DNA from: Bacillota bacterium
GTDB lineage: Bacteria; Bacillota; Clostridia; Oscillospirales; Ruminococcaceae
Direction of reading: 5' to 3'
DNA: 50,448 nucleotides
NCBI GenBank assembly: GCA_023396215.1
Contig: JAEWWW010000017.1
Location: 1-50,448 of the forward strand
Below the pieces are notes generated by a model, which made no database searches, was not told the origin of the DNA, and was given only the letters and a program-made list of their open reading frames with translations. Of the stretch, positions 8,335-16,539 are shown piece by piece (the stretch's first letter is position 1; every line of letters begins with the position of its first letter). A program made the position numbers and the translations under genes.

Positions 8335-8365
8335 AAAAAGGGCGCCATATGGCGCCCTTTATATT
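8335..8365. terminator. Bidirectional terminator between the EpsG-like gene and surface protein E
   Basis: GGGCGCC-atat-GGCGCCC is flanked by AAAAA on the left and TTTATATTATT on the right. It can therefore end transcripts from both converging genes. Confidence 0.85.
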
Positions 8366-8378
8366 ATTACCAGAACGC

Positions 8379-9284
8379 TTACCGCCCGGTATTGGGATTT
8401 TTAGTAACGGGTGTGCCACCGATGACAGCATCCGGTTGCTCTTCCACTGCGGCAGAAGCCTTTAACGTTGTGTCACTGACAACATAAGCACCCAATGTGT
8501 TGGTTTTGAATACATAGGCTTCGTCGGCAGTAGAATAGGTGGCGCCTAAGCTGTAAAGGGTATTGTCTTTACCCACGCCATACACGCGCTCACTGCTCTT
8601 GGCATATATCTTCATAGTTCCTGTCATCTCGAATTTAGGTGTAGAAGCCCAAGTCAGAAAGCGAAGCTTTGCGTCAGGGTTGGCTCTAACCAAGGTCATG
8701 TTATCGTCGGTATTATACCCGAGGTAGAGGGACGGCTGGTTGTAGATTTTTACCTCAAAGGATGCATCATCATCAAAATCAGCGATAAAGGTGCCATAGT
8801 TTTGGTCGTCGGTTTTAAATTTCACGTTGGCACTCTGATAGTTTGAGGGCAGATAAAACACCTTGCTCTCGCTGCCTGATTGCTCCATCTCTTGTGTATC
8901 GGGCCGTTTAAGGATTAAATCATCCTTCAGCAATGTCAGCGTGTATCTTTCCTTAAGTTCTTTTTCACGCAGGGTAATGCTGCCGGTGATATGGACATCA
9001 GAAGATACTTTTACCCCTTGCTTGAAGGTAAGAACCACTAAGCCCTCATCACCATCAATTTGAATCGACTCTACATACTGCCGCGATGCAGCCGAGAGCC
9101 CATTGGTTACAGCGTAATATTCGTTGTTAATATGATCGTTCAGTGAATTGCCGTCACTATCTTCAAAGTCGCTGGGGTACAGGTAAACCTTCTCATTGGA
9201 ATAATAGCTCCCGATGGCGGCGGACGGTATCCCCAACCCTGCAATCAGGGCGACCGATAAAAACACGGCTAATATCTTTTTCAT
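8379..9284 (-). CDS. Surface-protein paralogue E, ends directly after the NPNTG motif
   Basis: The fifth family member, 301 aa, with a signal peptide (about 1-26, MKKILAVFLS to AIGS). The family body is present: QYVESIQIDGDEGLVVLTF, YGTFIADFDDDASF, LRFLTWASTPKF and LGAYVVSDTTLK. The protein stops at residue 301, right after NPNTGR, so the hydrophobic helix and lysine tail of the other four are absent. I looked in all frames after the stop for a displaced tail and found none; the shared terminator begins 14 bases later. The product is therefore expected to be released, or held only by other contacts. The start at 9284 is supported by GAGG nine bases upstream and the signal peptide. An upstream extension would be non-secretory. 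Confidence 0.82.
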   Translation of the reverse strand: MKKILAVFLSVALIAGLGIPSAAIGSYYSNEKVYLYPSDFEDSDGNSLNDHINNEYYAVTNGLSAASRQYVESIQIDGDEGLVVLTFKQGVKVSSDVHITGSITLREKELKERYTLTLLKDDLILKRPDTQEMEQSGSESKVFYLPSNYQSANVKFKTDDQNYGTFIADFDDDASFEVKIYNQPSLYLGYNTDDNMTLVRANPDAKLRFLTWASTPKFEMTGTMKIYAKSSERVYGVGKDNTLYSLGATYSTADEAYVFKTNTLGAYVVSDTTLKASAAVEEQPDAVIGGTPVTKNPNTGR

Positions 9285-9342
9285 TTGCGGCGCCTCACTT
9301 TCTGTTATGCTTTGCACAGCTGCGCAGAGCTTTTTCTCCTTT

Positions 9343-9371
9343 ATTATAAGCCAGCAGGCAAATATGTGCAA
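9343..9371 (-). promoter_or_regulatory. Sigma-A promoter of surface protein E
   Basis: The minus strand reads TTGCAC, 17 bases, TATAAT. No TGTWAH repeats are seen upstream, unlike genes A, C and D. Confidence 0.7.
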
Positions 9372-9434
9372 GAGAGTAAAAATGTGGCGGTGATTTTCTC
9401 TAATATATAAGTAGCCCATCCCCTATTTTCCGCT

Positions 9435-9490
9435 CCTTCGGAGGGAGGGGGTGTATGCGGGGGAACCGTCAGGGTTCCTACCGCAGGTAG
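9435..9490 (-). repeat. Dispersed hairpin plus C-rich element, copy 1
   Basis: On the minus strand a GGAACC...GGTTCC hairpin is followed by CCCCCGCATACACCCCC. Related copies follow alaS (16611-16662) and truB (45891-45937), always downstream of a minus-strand gene and in the same orientation. Confidence 0.4.
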
Positions 9491-9527
9491 AGCGAGCATC
9501 GCGAGCGGATAACCTGCCCGCAGGCGG

Positions 9528-9573
9528 CACCAAATCAAAGCACCAGTCTTGCGACTGGTGCTTTGATTTGGTG
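9528..9573 (-). terminator. Long perfect inverted repeat at the 3' end of tRNA-Leu
   Basis: Two 21-bp perfectly complementary arms (9528-9548 and 9553-9573) enclose a TTGC loop. The right arm overlaps the last five bases of the tRNA gene, including the CCA. On the minus strand the hairpin ends in TTTGATTTG, so it probably serves as terminator, although the arms are unusually long. Confidence 0.65.
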
Positions 9574-9655
9574 CTGGTAGCCGGGATCGAACCGGCACGA
9601 TGTTGCCATCACGGGATTTTAAGTCCCGGGCGTCTGCCAATTCCGCCATACCAGC
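9569..9655 (-). tRNA. tRNA-Leu (anticodon UAA)
   Basis: An 87-nt gene with encoded CCA. The acceptor GCTGGTA pairs with TACCAGC. The anticodon stem CGGGA/TCCCG holds the loop CTTAAAA with UAA in the anticodon position. A long variable arm (TGATGGCAACATCG) and the T-loop GGTTCGATCC are typical of a type II leucine tRNA. Confidence 0.96.
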
Positions 9656-9784
9656 CCGGTTTGTTTAAAGATGCCAAATCTGCAATGAAAGGCACGACGC
9701 TCCTCACCGCAGAACAGAATTATCATACAATATGGCGGCAAGTTAGTCAATGGCGGCGGGCAAAATATTGCGGCCTGCGGCAGG

Positions 9785-10873
9785 CTACTGCGCCGTCGCA
9801 GCAGGGATCTCCGCCACCTTTTTGGGTGCGCTGCTGTTGAGGTAGCTTTCCAGCGAATAGGCAAATAAAACCTGGTCATAATCCTGCACCTGAAGCTGAG
9901 CCAGTTGCTCCTTGCTGAGCCGGGCGGGGTCGGCAAAGGTGATGCGGTCATAGTGCAGGGTTAAAAAGGGCAGATAGCTTTGGGCTGTTCTGTCGCCAAA
10001 AACCAGCAGGCTTGCGCTGTGGCCGTGACCGGTGGTTTCAATCTCGATTTTCGGTGAATATCCCCCTAGATAGACATCGTAAGGCGAGGCCGTATCGGCC
10101 TTGAAGGTGGGGTAAAGGGTGCGGTAGGTGGCGGGGGGCTTCGCATAGGGGTGGCTGACAATATGGCCGATGGCGCCATCGCTAAAGCGATAGGCGGTCA
10201 GCACATCCCCCTGTACCTTGCGCTGGGGCCATATCTGGTACAGGTCGCCATAATAGTCGTGCACCGGGTACTGCTGCTCAAACTGGGCGGCGTCATAGGG
10301 GGTCAGCTTCATCCGCTCGGCGGCAGCCTGATAGAGCAGATAGCCGCCGTAGGCGGTCAGGTTGCTGTCGGTGTTATAAAAGATATAGTTTTCGCGGTTG
10401 GCAAAGAGGGTGGGGTAAACGTCTATCACCGTCACCTTGCCGGAAAAACCGCGGTAGGCGTCCTCGATGAAGGTCTTTTGGTTATACAGGGGGGCGTACT
10501 GGGGCACCCACTGCTGTTTGATGGCGCAAGCGGTGGGTATCAGCATTACATAGACCGGCTTTTGATGGTTTTCGGCAAAGCGGATAATCTCCCGCGTGTT
10601 GGCGCTGTGCACCGACTGCCCACCCAACAGCTCCAGATTTTTTACCAGACCCTGCGGGGTGTAAAAGATGCCGCGCTGCTCGCTCTGGCCCATGGCCAGC
10701 CGCAGGTCGAGCACCCGCTCTCTCAGGTAATCCGCCCCAAGCAGGCTTTCGCTCAGATAGCTCTCCACCTCCTCTATGGTGGTGGGGAGGACGTCGGGCG
10801 GGGCGGTTGCCAAGGTATAGACCGGCAGGGTGAAAAAAGCCGCCAGCAGCAGAATAGCTGTCAATCGTTTCAT
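9785..10873 (-). CDS. DHHW/AlgX-like secreted protein with degenerate catalytic residues
   Basis: A 362-aa exported protein with an N-terminal signal or anchor (about residues 1-23). It belongs to the SGNH-like DHHW/AlgJ/AlgX type that normally works with an MBOAT protein to O-acetylate wall or polysaccharide. The fold landmarks are present: a YVMLIPT strand, VIDVYPTL, a DSNLTAYGGY segment, and LLVFGDRTAQSYLPFL followed by FADPARL. At the places where this family has the GDS nucleophile and the D-H-H-W residues, this protein has GDR and DSNLT. It therefore looks catalytically inactive. The start ATG at 10873 has AGGAGG upstream. It lies 12 bases after the MBOAT gene and is surely cotranscribed with it. 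Confidence 0.7.
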   Translation of the reverse strand: MKRLTAILLLAAFFTLPVYTLATAPPDVLPTTIEEVESYLSESLLGADYLRERVLDLRLAMGQSEQRGIFYTPQGLVKNLELLGGQSVHSANTREIIRFAENHQKPVYVMLIPTACAIKQQWVPQYAPLYNQKTFIEDAYRGFSGKVTVIDVYPTLFANRENYIFYNTDSNLTAYGGYLLYQAAAERMKLTPYDAAQFEQQYPVHDYYGDLYQIWPQRKVQGDVLTAYRFSDGAIGHIVSHPYAKPPATYRTLYPTFKADTASPYDVYLGGYSPKIEIETTGHGHSASLLVFGDRTAQSYLPFLTLHYDRITFADPARLSKEQLAQLQVQDYDQVLFAYSLESYLNSSAPKKVAEIPAATAQ

Positions 10874-10885
10874 CTTGGCACCTCC

Positions 10886-12217
10886 TTACAGCATAAAGGC
10901 TACGGTGATTGCCAGCAGCCCCAGATGCATCAGCCCGCCCCCGGCAGCCGCCAATACCGGGCTGCGCCGCGCCAGCCTGCGGCCCACCTTGGTGACCAGG
11001 CTGGAGGAAAGCACAAAGCAGAGGGCGATGACGGTGTAGTTAGAGGAGAGCAGGTAGAGCACCCGTTCGGCAATCTCCCCCATCTGGGGGCCGAGGCCCA
11101 GCAGATTATGCAGATATGTCCATGCGATTGAGAGGCTGTCGGCCGAAAAGACGGCGAAGGAAAGCAGGGTGGCGGCAAAGGTTAAGACCCGCACAAAAAA
11201 GGGCGGAATGTATTGAAACACCTTCTGAAGCCAGAGGTTTTCGGCAATGAGCAGCAGCCCCAGAAAGGTTCCCCACGCCAGAAAGTTGATTTGCAGGCCA
11301 AACCACAACCCCATCAGCATGGCTGTGAGCAGAATGTTGAGGGCGGCGGACACCCGGCCGTTCTGGTCGGAGCCCAGCGGCAGATAAACATGCTTGCGGA
11401 TAAAGCGGCTGATGGTGGTGTTGAAGCGGGAAAAGAAGTCGTCGACGGTGCGCGCCTCAAAGGGATAGTTGAAGTTCAGGGGCAACTCCATGCCGAAACA
11501 GCGGCCCAGCCCCCGGGCCATGTCGCAGTAGGCCGAAAGGGTGAAATAGACCGAGAAGGCCGAGCAAAAGACTAGCGCCCAGGTTCCCAACTGGTCGAGC
11601 TGCACCGCCGGGATGGCCCGCAGCGTAAGGTATACCCGGTTGATGCCGTCGGCCACCAGCACTTTTTTGCCGAGGCCGCGAATGAAGATGCACAGCCCCC
11701 GCCCCAGCTCTGGAAGGGAAAGGGACGACCGCGCAAGGTCGCCGCCCACCTCCTGATACTCCACCAGAGGGCCCGCGGCAAGCTTGCCAAAGAAGCAGCA
11801 AAAGACACCGAAGCGCACAAGGCTCGGCTCAAAGGGGACCTCGCCCTTGTAGAAATCCAGCAGATAACCCAGCGAGGTCAGCAGGTAGATATAGATGCCC
11901 AGCGGCATCGGGAAGCCGTACACCTGATGGGCTACCGCCACCAGCACGATGAGGGTCAGCGCCTTGGCCACCGCAATTTTAATCAGCAGCGCAGAGCGCC
12001 TGTCTTCGCGTCCAAAGCGGTGAATGCTGGCGGCGACACGGTAGTCGGCCAGCACCGAAACCACCATCACCGGCAGCCACAGCGGCTGCAGCAGCCCGTA
12101 AAAGAGCAGCGAGACGCCCAGCAAAACAGCGTTTTTGGCCCTGCCGGGGGCGCAGTAATAGGCCGCCAGCGTCAGGGGCAGAAAGAGAAATAAAAATGTA
12201 AGGCTGTGCAGCTCCAC
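10886..12217 (-). CDS. MBOAT-family membrane protein with both conserved histidines replaced
   Basis: A 443-aa polytopic membrane protein of the membrane-bound O-acyltransferase family (AlgI/DltB type), normally passing acyl groups across the membrane to an extracellular partner. It has an N-terminal LTFLFLFLP start, many hydrophobic segments, a KKVLVADGINR segment and the FFSRFNTTISRFIRKHVYLPLGS block. Where active members read RWHISLS and GLWHG, this one reads RFNTTIS and GLWFG, so both usual histidines are missing. It starts with GTG at 12217 behind AAGGAGG. The downstream DHHW-like partner has lost its catalytic residues too. The pair may be a binding or scaffold module, or a divergent clade with different chemistry. 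Confidence 0.75.
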   Translation of the reverse strand: MELHSLTFLFLFLPLTLAAYYCAPGRAKNAVLLGVSLLFYGLLQPLWLPVMVVSVLADYRVAASIHRFGREDRRSALLIKIAVAKALTLIVLVAVAHQVYGFPMPLGIYIYLLTSLGYLLDFYKGEVPFEPSLVRFGVFCCFFGKLAAGPLVEYQEVGGDLARSSLSLPELGRGLCIFIRGLGKKVLVADGINRVYLTLRAIPAVQLDQLGTWALVFCSAFSVYFTLSAYCDMARGLGRCFGMELPLNFNYPFEARTVDDFFSRFNTTISRFIRKHVYLPLGSDQNGRVSAALNILLTAMLMGLWFGLQINFLAWGTFLGLLLIAENLWLQKVFQYIPPFFVRVLTFAATLLSFAVFSADSLSIAWTYLHNLLGLGPQMGEIAERVLYLLSSNYTVIALCFVLSSSLVTKVGRRLARRSPVLAAAGGGLMHLGLLAITVAFML

Positions 12218-12325
12218 GGTCGGGCCTCCTTTTTGGGCGGGCGGATTTGCGGGGGCATGGCCTGCGCGCCCCGCAGGCCGGTACAGGTGATTTAGGATTC
12301 GGGCCGGTGTGGGTACCGGCTCAGC

Positions 12326-12925
12326 TTACTCTTGGTTGGACTTGATTTGACCGACAAGCTCACGGTATTGCTCATAGGTCAGCAAGCGGTTGAGCACCGA
12401 TACCAGCGCGTTGGCGCTGAGGCGGGCGGGCAGCTCCAGCCGCTGCAGCAGCAGAGCCCGCAGGGTGCGGCTCTCCGGCCCTCCGGCAAAGCCGTCCTCA
12501 TACAAATCCAGCTTGGTGATGGGGCGGGCCGGAGGTTCCGGAGGAGCGCCGTCCAGCACACCGGCCTTCTCAAAGGCCTGCACCAGCAGGCGATCCTCCA
12601 CCCCTTCTACCCCCAGCTTGCCCTCGGCCGAGGGGCGATGCTTGCGCCGCTCCTTGCCGGGGATATCGGGGATATAGATGTGGGTAATCTGTGCATCCTG
12701 CACCGCGCCGCCGATGTAGCTGCGGATTTTAAAGCCCGCCCGGTCTGAGTCGGTGAGGATAATAATGCCGTCCTGCCGGGCAAGGCGGCGTATCAGCTCC
12801 AGCTTCTCGGGCGAGCGAAAGATGGCAAAGCCGTCGGTCTGGATGATGGTGGTATCGAAGATGGAGGCCAGCTTGGCCTTGTCGTACCGGCCCTCTACCA
12901 CGATGGCCTGTCTGAGCTTAATCAA
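12326..12925 (-). CDS. rnmV: Ribonuclease M5 (5S rRNA maturation)
   Basis: A Toprim endonuclease that trims the 5S rRNA precursor in low-GC Gram-positives, 199 aa. The Toprim motifs are clear: VVEGRYDK near residue 10 and LTDSDRAGFKIR near 60. The linking HIYIPDIPGKERRKHRPSAEGKLGVEGV stretch is characteristic of RNase M5 (shown here only to name its region, residues about 83-110). The C-terminal 80 residues form the second, family-specific domain. It starts with TTG overlapping the holA stop codon (TTGA), with AGAGGG upstream, so it is translationally coupled to holA. Confidence 0.92.
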   Translation of the reverse strand: MIKLRQAIVVEGRYDKAKLASIFDTTIIQTDGFAIFRSPEKLELIRRLARQDGIIILTDSDRAGFKIRSYIGGAVQDAQITHIYIPDIPGKERRKHRPSAEGKLGVEGVEDRLLVQAFEKAGVLDGAPPEPPARPITKLDLYEDGFAGGPESRTLRALLLQRLELPARLSANALVSVLNRLLTYEQYRELVGQIKSNQE

Positions 12926-13980
12926 TGGTTTCCCTCTTTTTGCAGCAGCAGGAAGAGCTCGGTGATGGTTTTTTCCAGCACCACCCTGCCGTCGGTTCTT
13001 TCACTTTTCAGGGCAAGGTCGCCCCTTGCCAGCACACCCAGCGCGTGGTGCAGAAAATCCCCCGAATAGCGCCCCTCCTGCGAGGCGGCCCGCCGGTAAA
13101 GAAAATCCTTGCCCCGGTAGCCCAGCTCCTCCACCGCCTGCTGGGCGGACACCCCAGCGGTTTTGGCGGCCCTGGCCCGGTAGAGGTCGACAAAGGAGGA
13201 GGAGAGCGCCGCCAGTATGGTGGTGGGCTGCTCCCGCAGGTAAAGCAGGTCGTTCACCAGCGTCAGCGCCCCGGTGTAATCGCGGCTCAGGATGGCTTTG
13301 GAAAGGTCAAAAACCCCTGCCTCCACCGTTTCACTACCCACCGCTTTCAGGTGGTCGAGGGTGATTGCCCCGCCCCCCGCGTAGGCGCAGAGCTTCTCGG
13401 TTTCGCTCCGCAGCAGCAGAAGGTGGGTGCCCGCCCGCTCCACCAGCGCGGCGGCCACCTCACGGGAGAGGGTGCAGCCCCGGCGCTCGGCCAGCTCCCG
13501 CACCAGACGGATGCAGTCGGCGGCGGTCTGCCGCTCAAACCGGGCGGCGCAGCCCGCCTTGTCAAATAGGGCGGCCAGTTTTTCCACCTTGCCCCCCTTG
13601 CCCTTGGCCGGCTTGCCCGGGGCGGTTTTGGCGGTGCAGATCAGCGCGCTGCCGGGGGGGATAGCCTCCAGCAGTTGGCCCAACCCGGTAAGGTCGTCGG
13701 CAGTCAGGCTTTCGGGGTCTAGGCTCTGCAGCAGGGTGCAGCGCCCCTGCGCCAGCAGCGGCAGGGTGAGCACCGCGTCGCTGAGCGCGCCCATATCAAG
13801 GCCCTGCTGCCCGTCGAAGGGCATCAGCTCCATGGGGCTTTCCCCTTGGGTAAACCGCTTGACCAGCCGGTTTGTATTCTTTTCGATGAGATATCCCTCC
13901 GCGCCGTACAGCAGCCAGGCTGCGGGGGGATTCTCCCCCTTAAGGGCGGCCAGCAGGGCCTGCTCGTTTTCACATTTCAT
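12922..13980 (-). CDS. holA: DNA polymerase III subunit delta
   Basis: The clamp-loader subunit delta, which opens the sliding clamp and hands it to DNA polymerase III at replication forks, 352 aa. The N-terminal AAA-like domain begins with the typical WLLYGAEGYLIEK strand. The central part includes RFERQTAADCIRLVRELAERRG and the usual helix with RSETEKLCAYAG. The C-terminal collar domain contains VFDLSKAILSRDY and LYLREQPTTILAAL. The length is typical. The ATG at 13980 lies inside the end of comEC (11-base overlap) with GAGG upstream. This comEC-holA arrangement is common in Firmicutes. Confidence 0.93.
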   Translation of the reverse strand: MKCENEQALLAALKGENPPAAWLLYGAEGYLIEKNTNRLVKRFTQGESPMELMPFDGQQGLDMGALSDAVLTLPLLAQGRCTLLQSLDPESLTADDLTGLGQLLEAIPPGSALICTAKTAPGKPAKGKGGKVEKLAALFDKAGCAARFERQTAADCIRLVRELAERRGCTLSREVAAALVERAGTHLLLLRSETEKLCAYAGGGAITLDHLKAVGSETVEAGVFDLSKAILSRDYTGALTLVNDLLYLREQPTTILAALSSSFVDLYRARAAKTAGVSAQQAVEELGYRGKDFLYRRAASQEGRYSGDFLHHALGVLARGDLALKSERTDGRVVLEKTITELFLLLQKEGNH

Positions 13981-16129
13981 CGGTTATCCTCAGTTGTATG
14001 GTTTTGCGGCCGGCAAGGTCGTGCCAAACCCGGATATTGGGGTTGAGCAGCTCAAAATCCCCCTGTGGGGAGATGATGACATCAAGGTTGCCCAATAGAC
14101 GGTTCTGACCCATGGTATCATTCGCCATCGCCGTATGGCGGGTATCAGAATAAGGGTATAATAACCGTTCTTCGGTTATTATATCATATCCGTCGGCCAA
14201 TTTCAGTACCCGGATATCGCCGATTTGTATCAGCGTCATGCCCCGGTCGGTGGGAGTAAGCTCCACCCCGCCCAGCGCGGTTATCTGTATATTCTCGCGG
14301 GGCCAGAGGGTGACGTCCTCCGGCAGGTAGGCCGCTGCCCCCCACTGGTGGGCGGGCAGCACCGCCACTGCGGGGTGTAACCGCTGTATCTGGGCGGCTG
14401 TGCGGGCCATGGGGGCGGTGTTGCTGTCGTCCAGCATCAGGTGGATTTTCTTTGCTCCCAGCTCTTCCAGCGCAGTTGCCAGCCGTTGGGCCCCTGCGTC
14501 GCCCTTCTGGGCCGATACCCCCAGCACCACGGCGGTATCCCCCCGCAGCACCGCAAGGCTGCCGTTGTCATCCCAACTGACCAAACGGACGCTGCCGTGG
14601 CTGAGCACCGACCAGCTGAAGCTGCCCAGCAACAGGGGCAGCACCAGTGCTGTCACCGTAAAGAGACACACACGATAGTTTGGGCGCAGCGCCGCTAGCC
14701 CAATCAACACCGCTGCCGCCCCAAAGAGCCAAAACAACTGGTACCCTTGTGTAACCGGTTGCCAGCTGCCGGGCAGCGACGACACGAAGCCCGAAACCGA
14801 GGCAATCAGCCCCGCAGCCTGCCCGGCCACCCAGCCCGCGGCGGCGGAAGGAAGCCAAAGCCCAAGCAGCCCCAGAAATGCAACCACCGCACCGAAAATA
14901 ATCACCACCGGCACAAGAGGGGCCAGCAGCAGGTTACCCACCACGCCGTAGGCGGGCAGCACCCCAAAAAGCGCCGCCTGTATGGGGTAGACCAGCACCG
15001 AAGCCCCCAGCGATACCGAGAACGCCGTCAGCATAAACTTGGCCGCCCGCCCCGGTTCCGCGCCCTTGTCAATGAGGCGGCGGGTCAGAAACCGCTGCAC
15101 CGGCCCGGCAAAGAGGGTGATGGAAAGCACCGACGAGAGGGAAAGGATAAAGCCGACCGAAAACAGCACGTAAGGGTTGGCGGCCAGCATCACCACCGCC
15201 GCAAAAGCCAGCGAGGTGAGTGAATCGCCGCGACGGCCCAACTGCCTGCCCAGCAGCCAGAGCAGGGTCATAATGCCGCTGCGGGTGATGGAGGGGGTGA
15301 AGCCCACCATCGTCATCAGCAGCAGGCAGCAGGCTGCAGCCGCAAGGTTGGTAAGCCCTTTGCCCCATTTCAGCGGGCCCGAGAGCATTAGTACCAGCCC
15401 CACCGCCACCGAGAGGTGGTAGCCCGACACCGTCAGAATATGGGCCGCACCGCTGCGGCGCAGGTTGGCGGCGGTATCGGGGGCAATCTCCGTCTGCTCA
15501 GAGAGCAGCAACCCCGCCACCAGAGCACCCTCCTGCCCGGGGATGCTGCGCTCCAGCGCGGCCAGCAGCCTTTGGCGCAGCAGAGCGCCCCAAACCACCG
15601 AGCCGGTGGGCAATCTGCCATGGGCCGGGGCAATCTCCCCCTGTTTGGCCTGCACCGCCCGCCCATGGGCAAGCATCCGCCGGGGGGATGAGGGCAGTTC
15701 CAGAAAGAAGGTGCCGCTAATCTGATCGCCTACCTCCAGCTCCTCGCCGCCCAGCGCCAGCACCTGCAGGGTCATGGCGCGGGTGGGCAGACCCTCCCCC
15801 TCAAAGCGGCCGTAAAGGTCGTAGGCGGTGGCCCGCCCGGCGGGCCGCAGGGCGGTGACGGTGCCCCGAAAGGGCAGGCTCTGCCCGGCAAGCCGCTGCA
15901 GCGGGGCGATGAAAAGGGTGGTATGCAGCCAAAAAACGCCGCAGGCTGCCAAAACCGACAGCGCTGCGGCGATAAGGGTTGGTTTTACCTTGTGGTTCAG
16001 CCAAAGGGCCGCCGCAAGCAGGCAAAAAGCCGGGGCGGGCAGCCACAGGAGGGCCGGAGGGCCGAGCAGCACCAAGACCCCGGTGGCGAATAGCCAGCAG
16101 AGCCCGACTGTCAGCAGCGGCCGCTTCAT
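13970..16129 (-). CDS. comEC: ComEC/Rec2 DNA-uptake channel protein with a degenerate hydrolase domain
   Basis: A 719-aa polytopic membrane protein, the channel for single-stranded DNA in natural transformation. An N-terminal DUF4131-like soluble segment (about 40-190) follows two helices. The Competence domain (about 200-470) has the LTVSGYHLSVAVG signature. The C-terminal 200 residues occupy the place of the metallo-beta-lactamase-like domain. The HxHxDH metal site expected after the KKIHLML strand is replaced by LDDSNTAP, so nuclease-type catalysis is unlikely. I start at ATG 16129, where AGGGGGAG sits eight bases upstream. A GTG at 16138 is too close to that site. No other competence genes are in the window. 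Confidence 0.88.
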   Translation of the reverse strand: MKRPLLTVGLCWLFATGVLVLLGPPALLWLPAPAFCLLAAALWLNHKVKPTLIAAALSVLAACGVFWLHTTLFIAPLQRLAGQSLPFRGTVTALRPAGRATAYDLYGRFEGEGLPTRAMTLQVLALGGEELEVGDQISGTFFLELPSSPRRMLAHGRAVQAKQGEIAPAHGRLPTGSVVWGALLRQRLLAALERSIPGQEGALVAGLLLSEQTEIAPDTAANLRRSGAAHILTVSGYHLSVAVGLVLMLSGPLKWGKGLTNLAAAACCLLLMTMVGFTPSITRSGIMTLLWLLGRQLGRRGDSLTSLAFAAVVMLAANPYVLFSVGFILSLSSVLSITLFAGPVQRFLTRRLIDKGAEPGRAAKFMLTAFSVSLGASVLVYPIQAALFGVLPAYGVVGNLLLAPLVPVVIIFGAVVAFLGLLGLWLPSAAAGWVAGQAAGLIASVSGFVSSLPGSWQPVTQGYQLFWLFGAAAVLIGLAALRPNYRVCLFTVTALVLPLLLGSFSWSVLSHGSVRLVSWDDNGSLAVLRGDTAVVLGVSAQKGDAGAQRLATALEELGAKKIHLMLDDSNTAPMARTAAQIQRLHPAVAVLPAHQWGAAAYLPEDVTLWPRENIQITALGGVELTPTDRGMTLIQIGDIRVLKLADGYDIITEERLLYPYSDTRHTAMANDTMGQNRLLGNLDVIISPQGDFELLNPNIRVWHDLAGRKTIQLRITDEM

Positions 16130-16200
16130 GGGGCGCACTCCCCCTTTGCTCGTACTAACCCGCCCTGCGGGGCACAGGGGTCACCGGCAGTATTGTGGCA

Positions 16201-16539
16201 TCAGCCGGGAGGCCACGCAAGCGACCTGCCCGCCAGCACGTGAAAGTGCAGGTGGCCCACCGTCTGGCCGCCGTCGCTGCCGCAGTTGTTGACAATGCGG
16301 TAGCCGTTTTCTAACCCCAGCTCCTTGGCAAGGCGGACGATGGTTTCAAACACCGCCGCAAGGTCGGCGCTATGCTCGGGGGTGAGGTGGTCGGCGCTGG
16401 GGATGTGCGCCTTGGGTATCACCAGAAAATGCACCGGGGCCTGTGGGGTGATGTCGTAAAAAGCCAGCACCCGCTCGTCCTCATACAGCTTTTTGCTGGG
16501 GATTTCACCCGCGATGATTTTGCAGAACAGGCAGTCCAT
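16201..16539 (-). CDS. HIT-family nucleotide hydrolase (HinT-like)
   Basis: A small 112-aa purine nucleoside phosphoramidate hydrolase of the histidine-triad family. It starts with the usual MDCLFCKIIAGEIPS, which carries the N-terminal CxxC-like cysteines. It contains FYDITPQAPVHFLVIPK and NNCGSDGGQTVGHLHFHVL with the HxHxH triad near residue 100. The length is typical. AGGAGG stands in front of the ATG at 16539. The longer upstream reading is not supported. It is separate from alaS and comEC, with about 70-130 bp on each side. Confidence 0.93.
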   Translation of the reverse strand: MDCLFCKIIAGEIPSKKLYEDERVLAFYDITPQAPVHFLVIPKAHIPSADHLTPEHSADLAAVFETIVRLAKELGLENGYRIVNNCGSDGGQTVGHLHFHVLAGRSLAWPPG

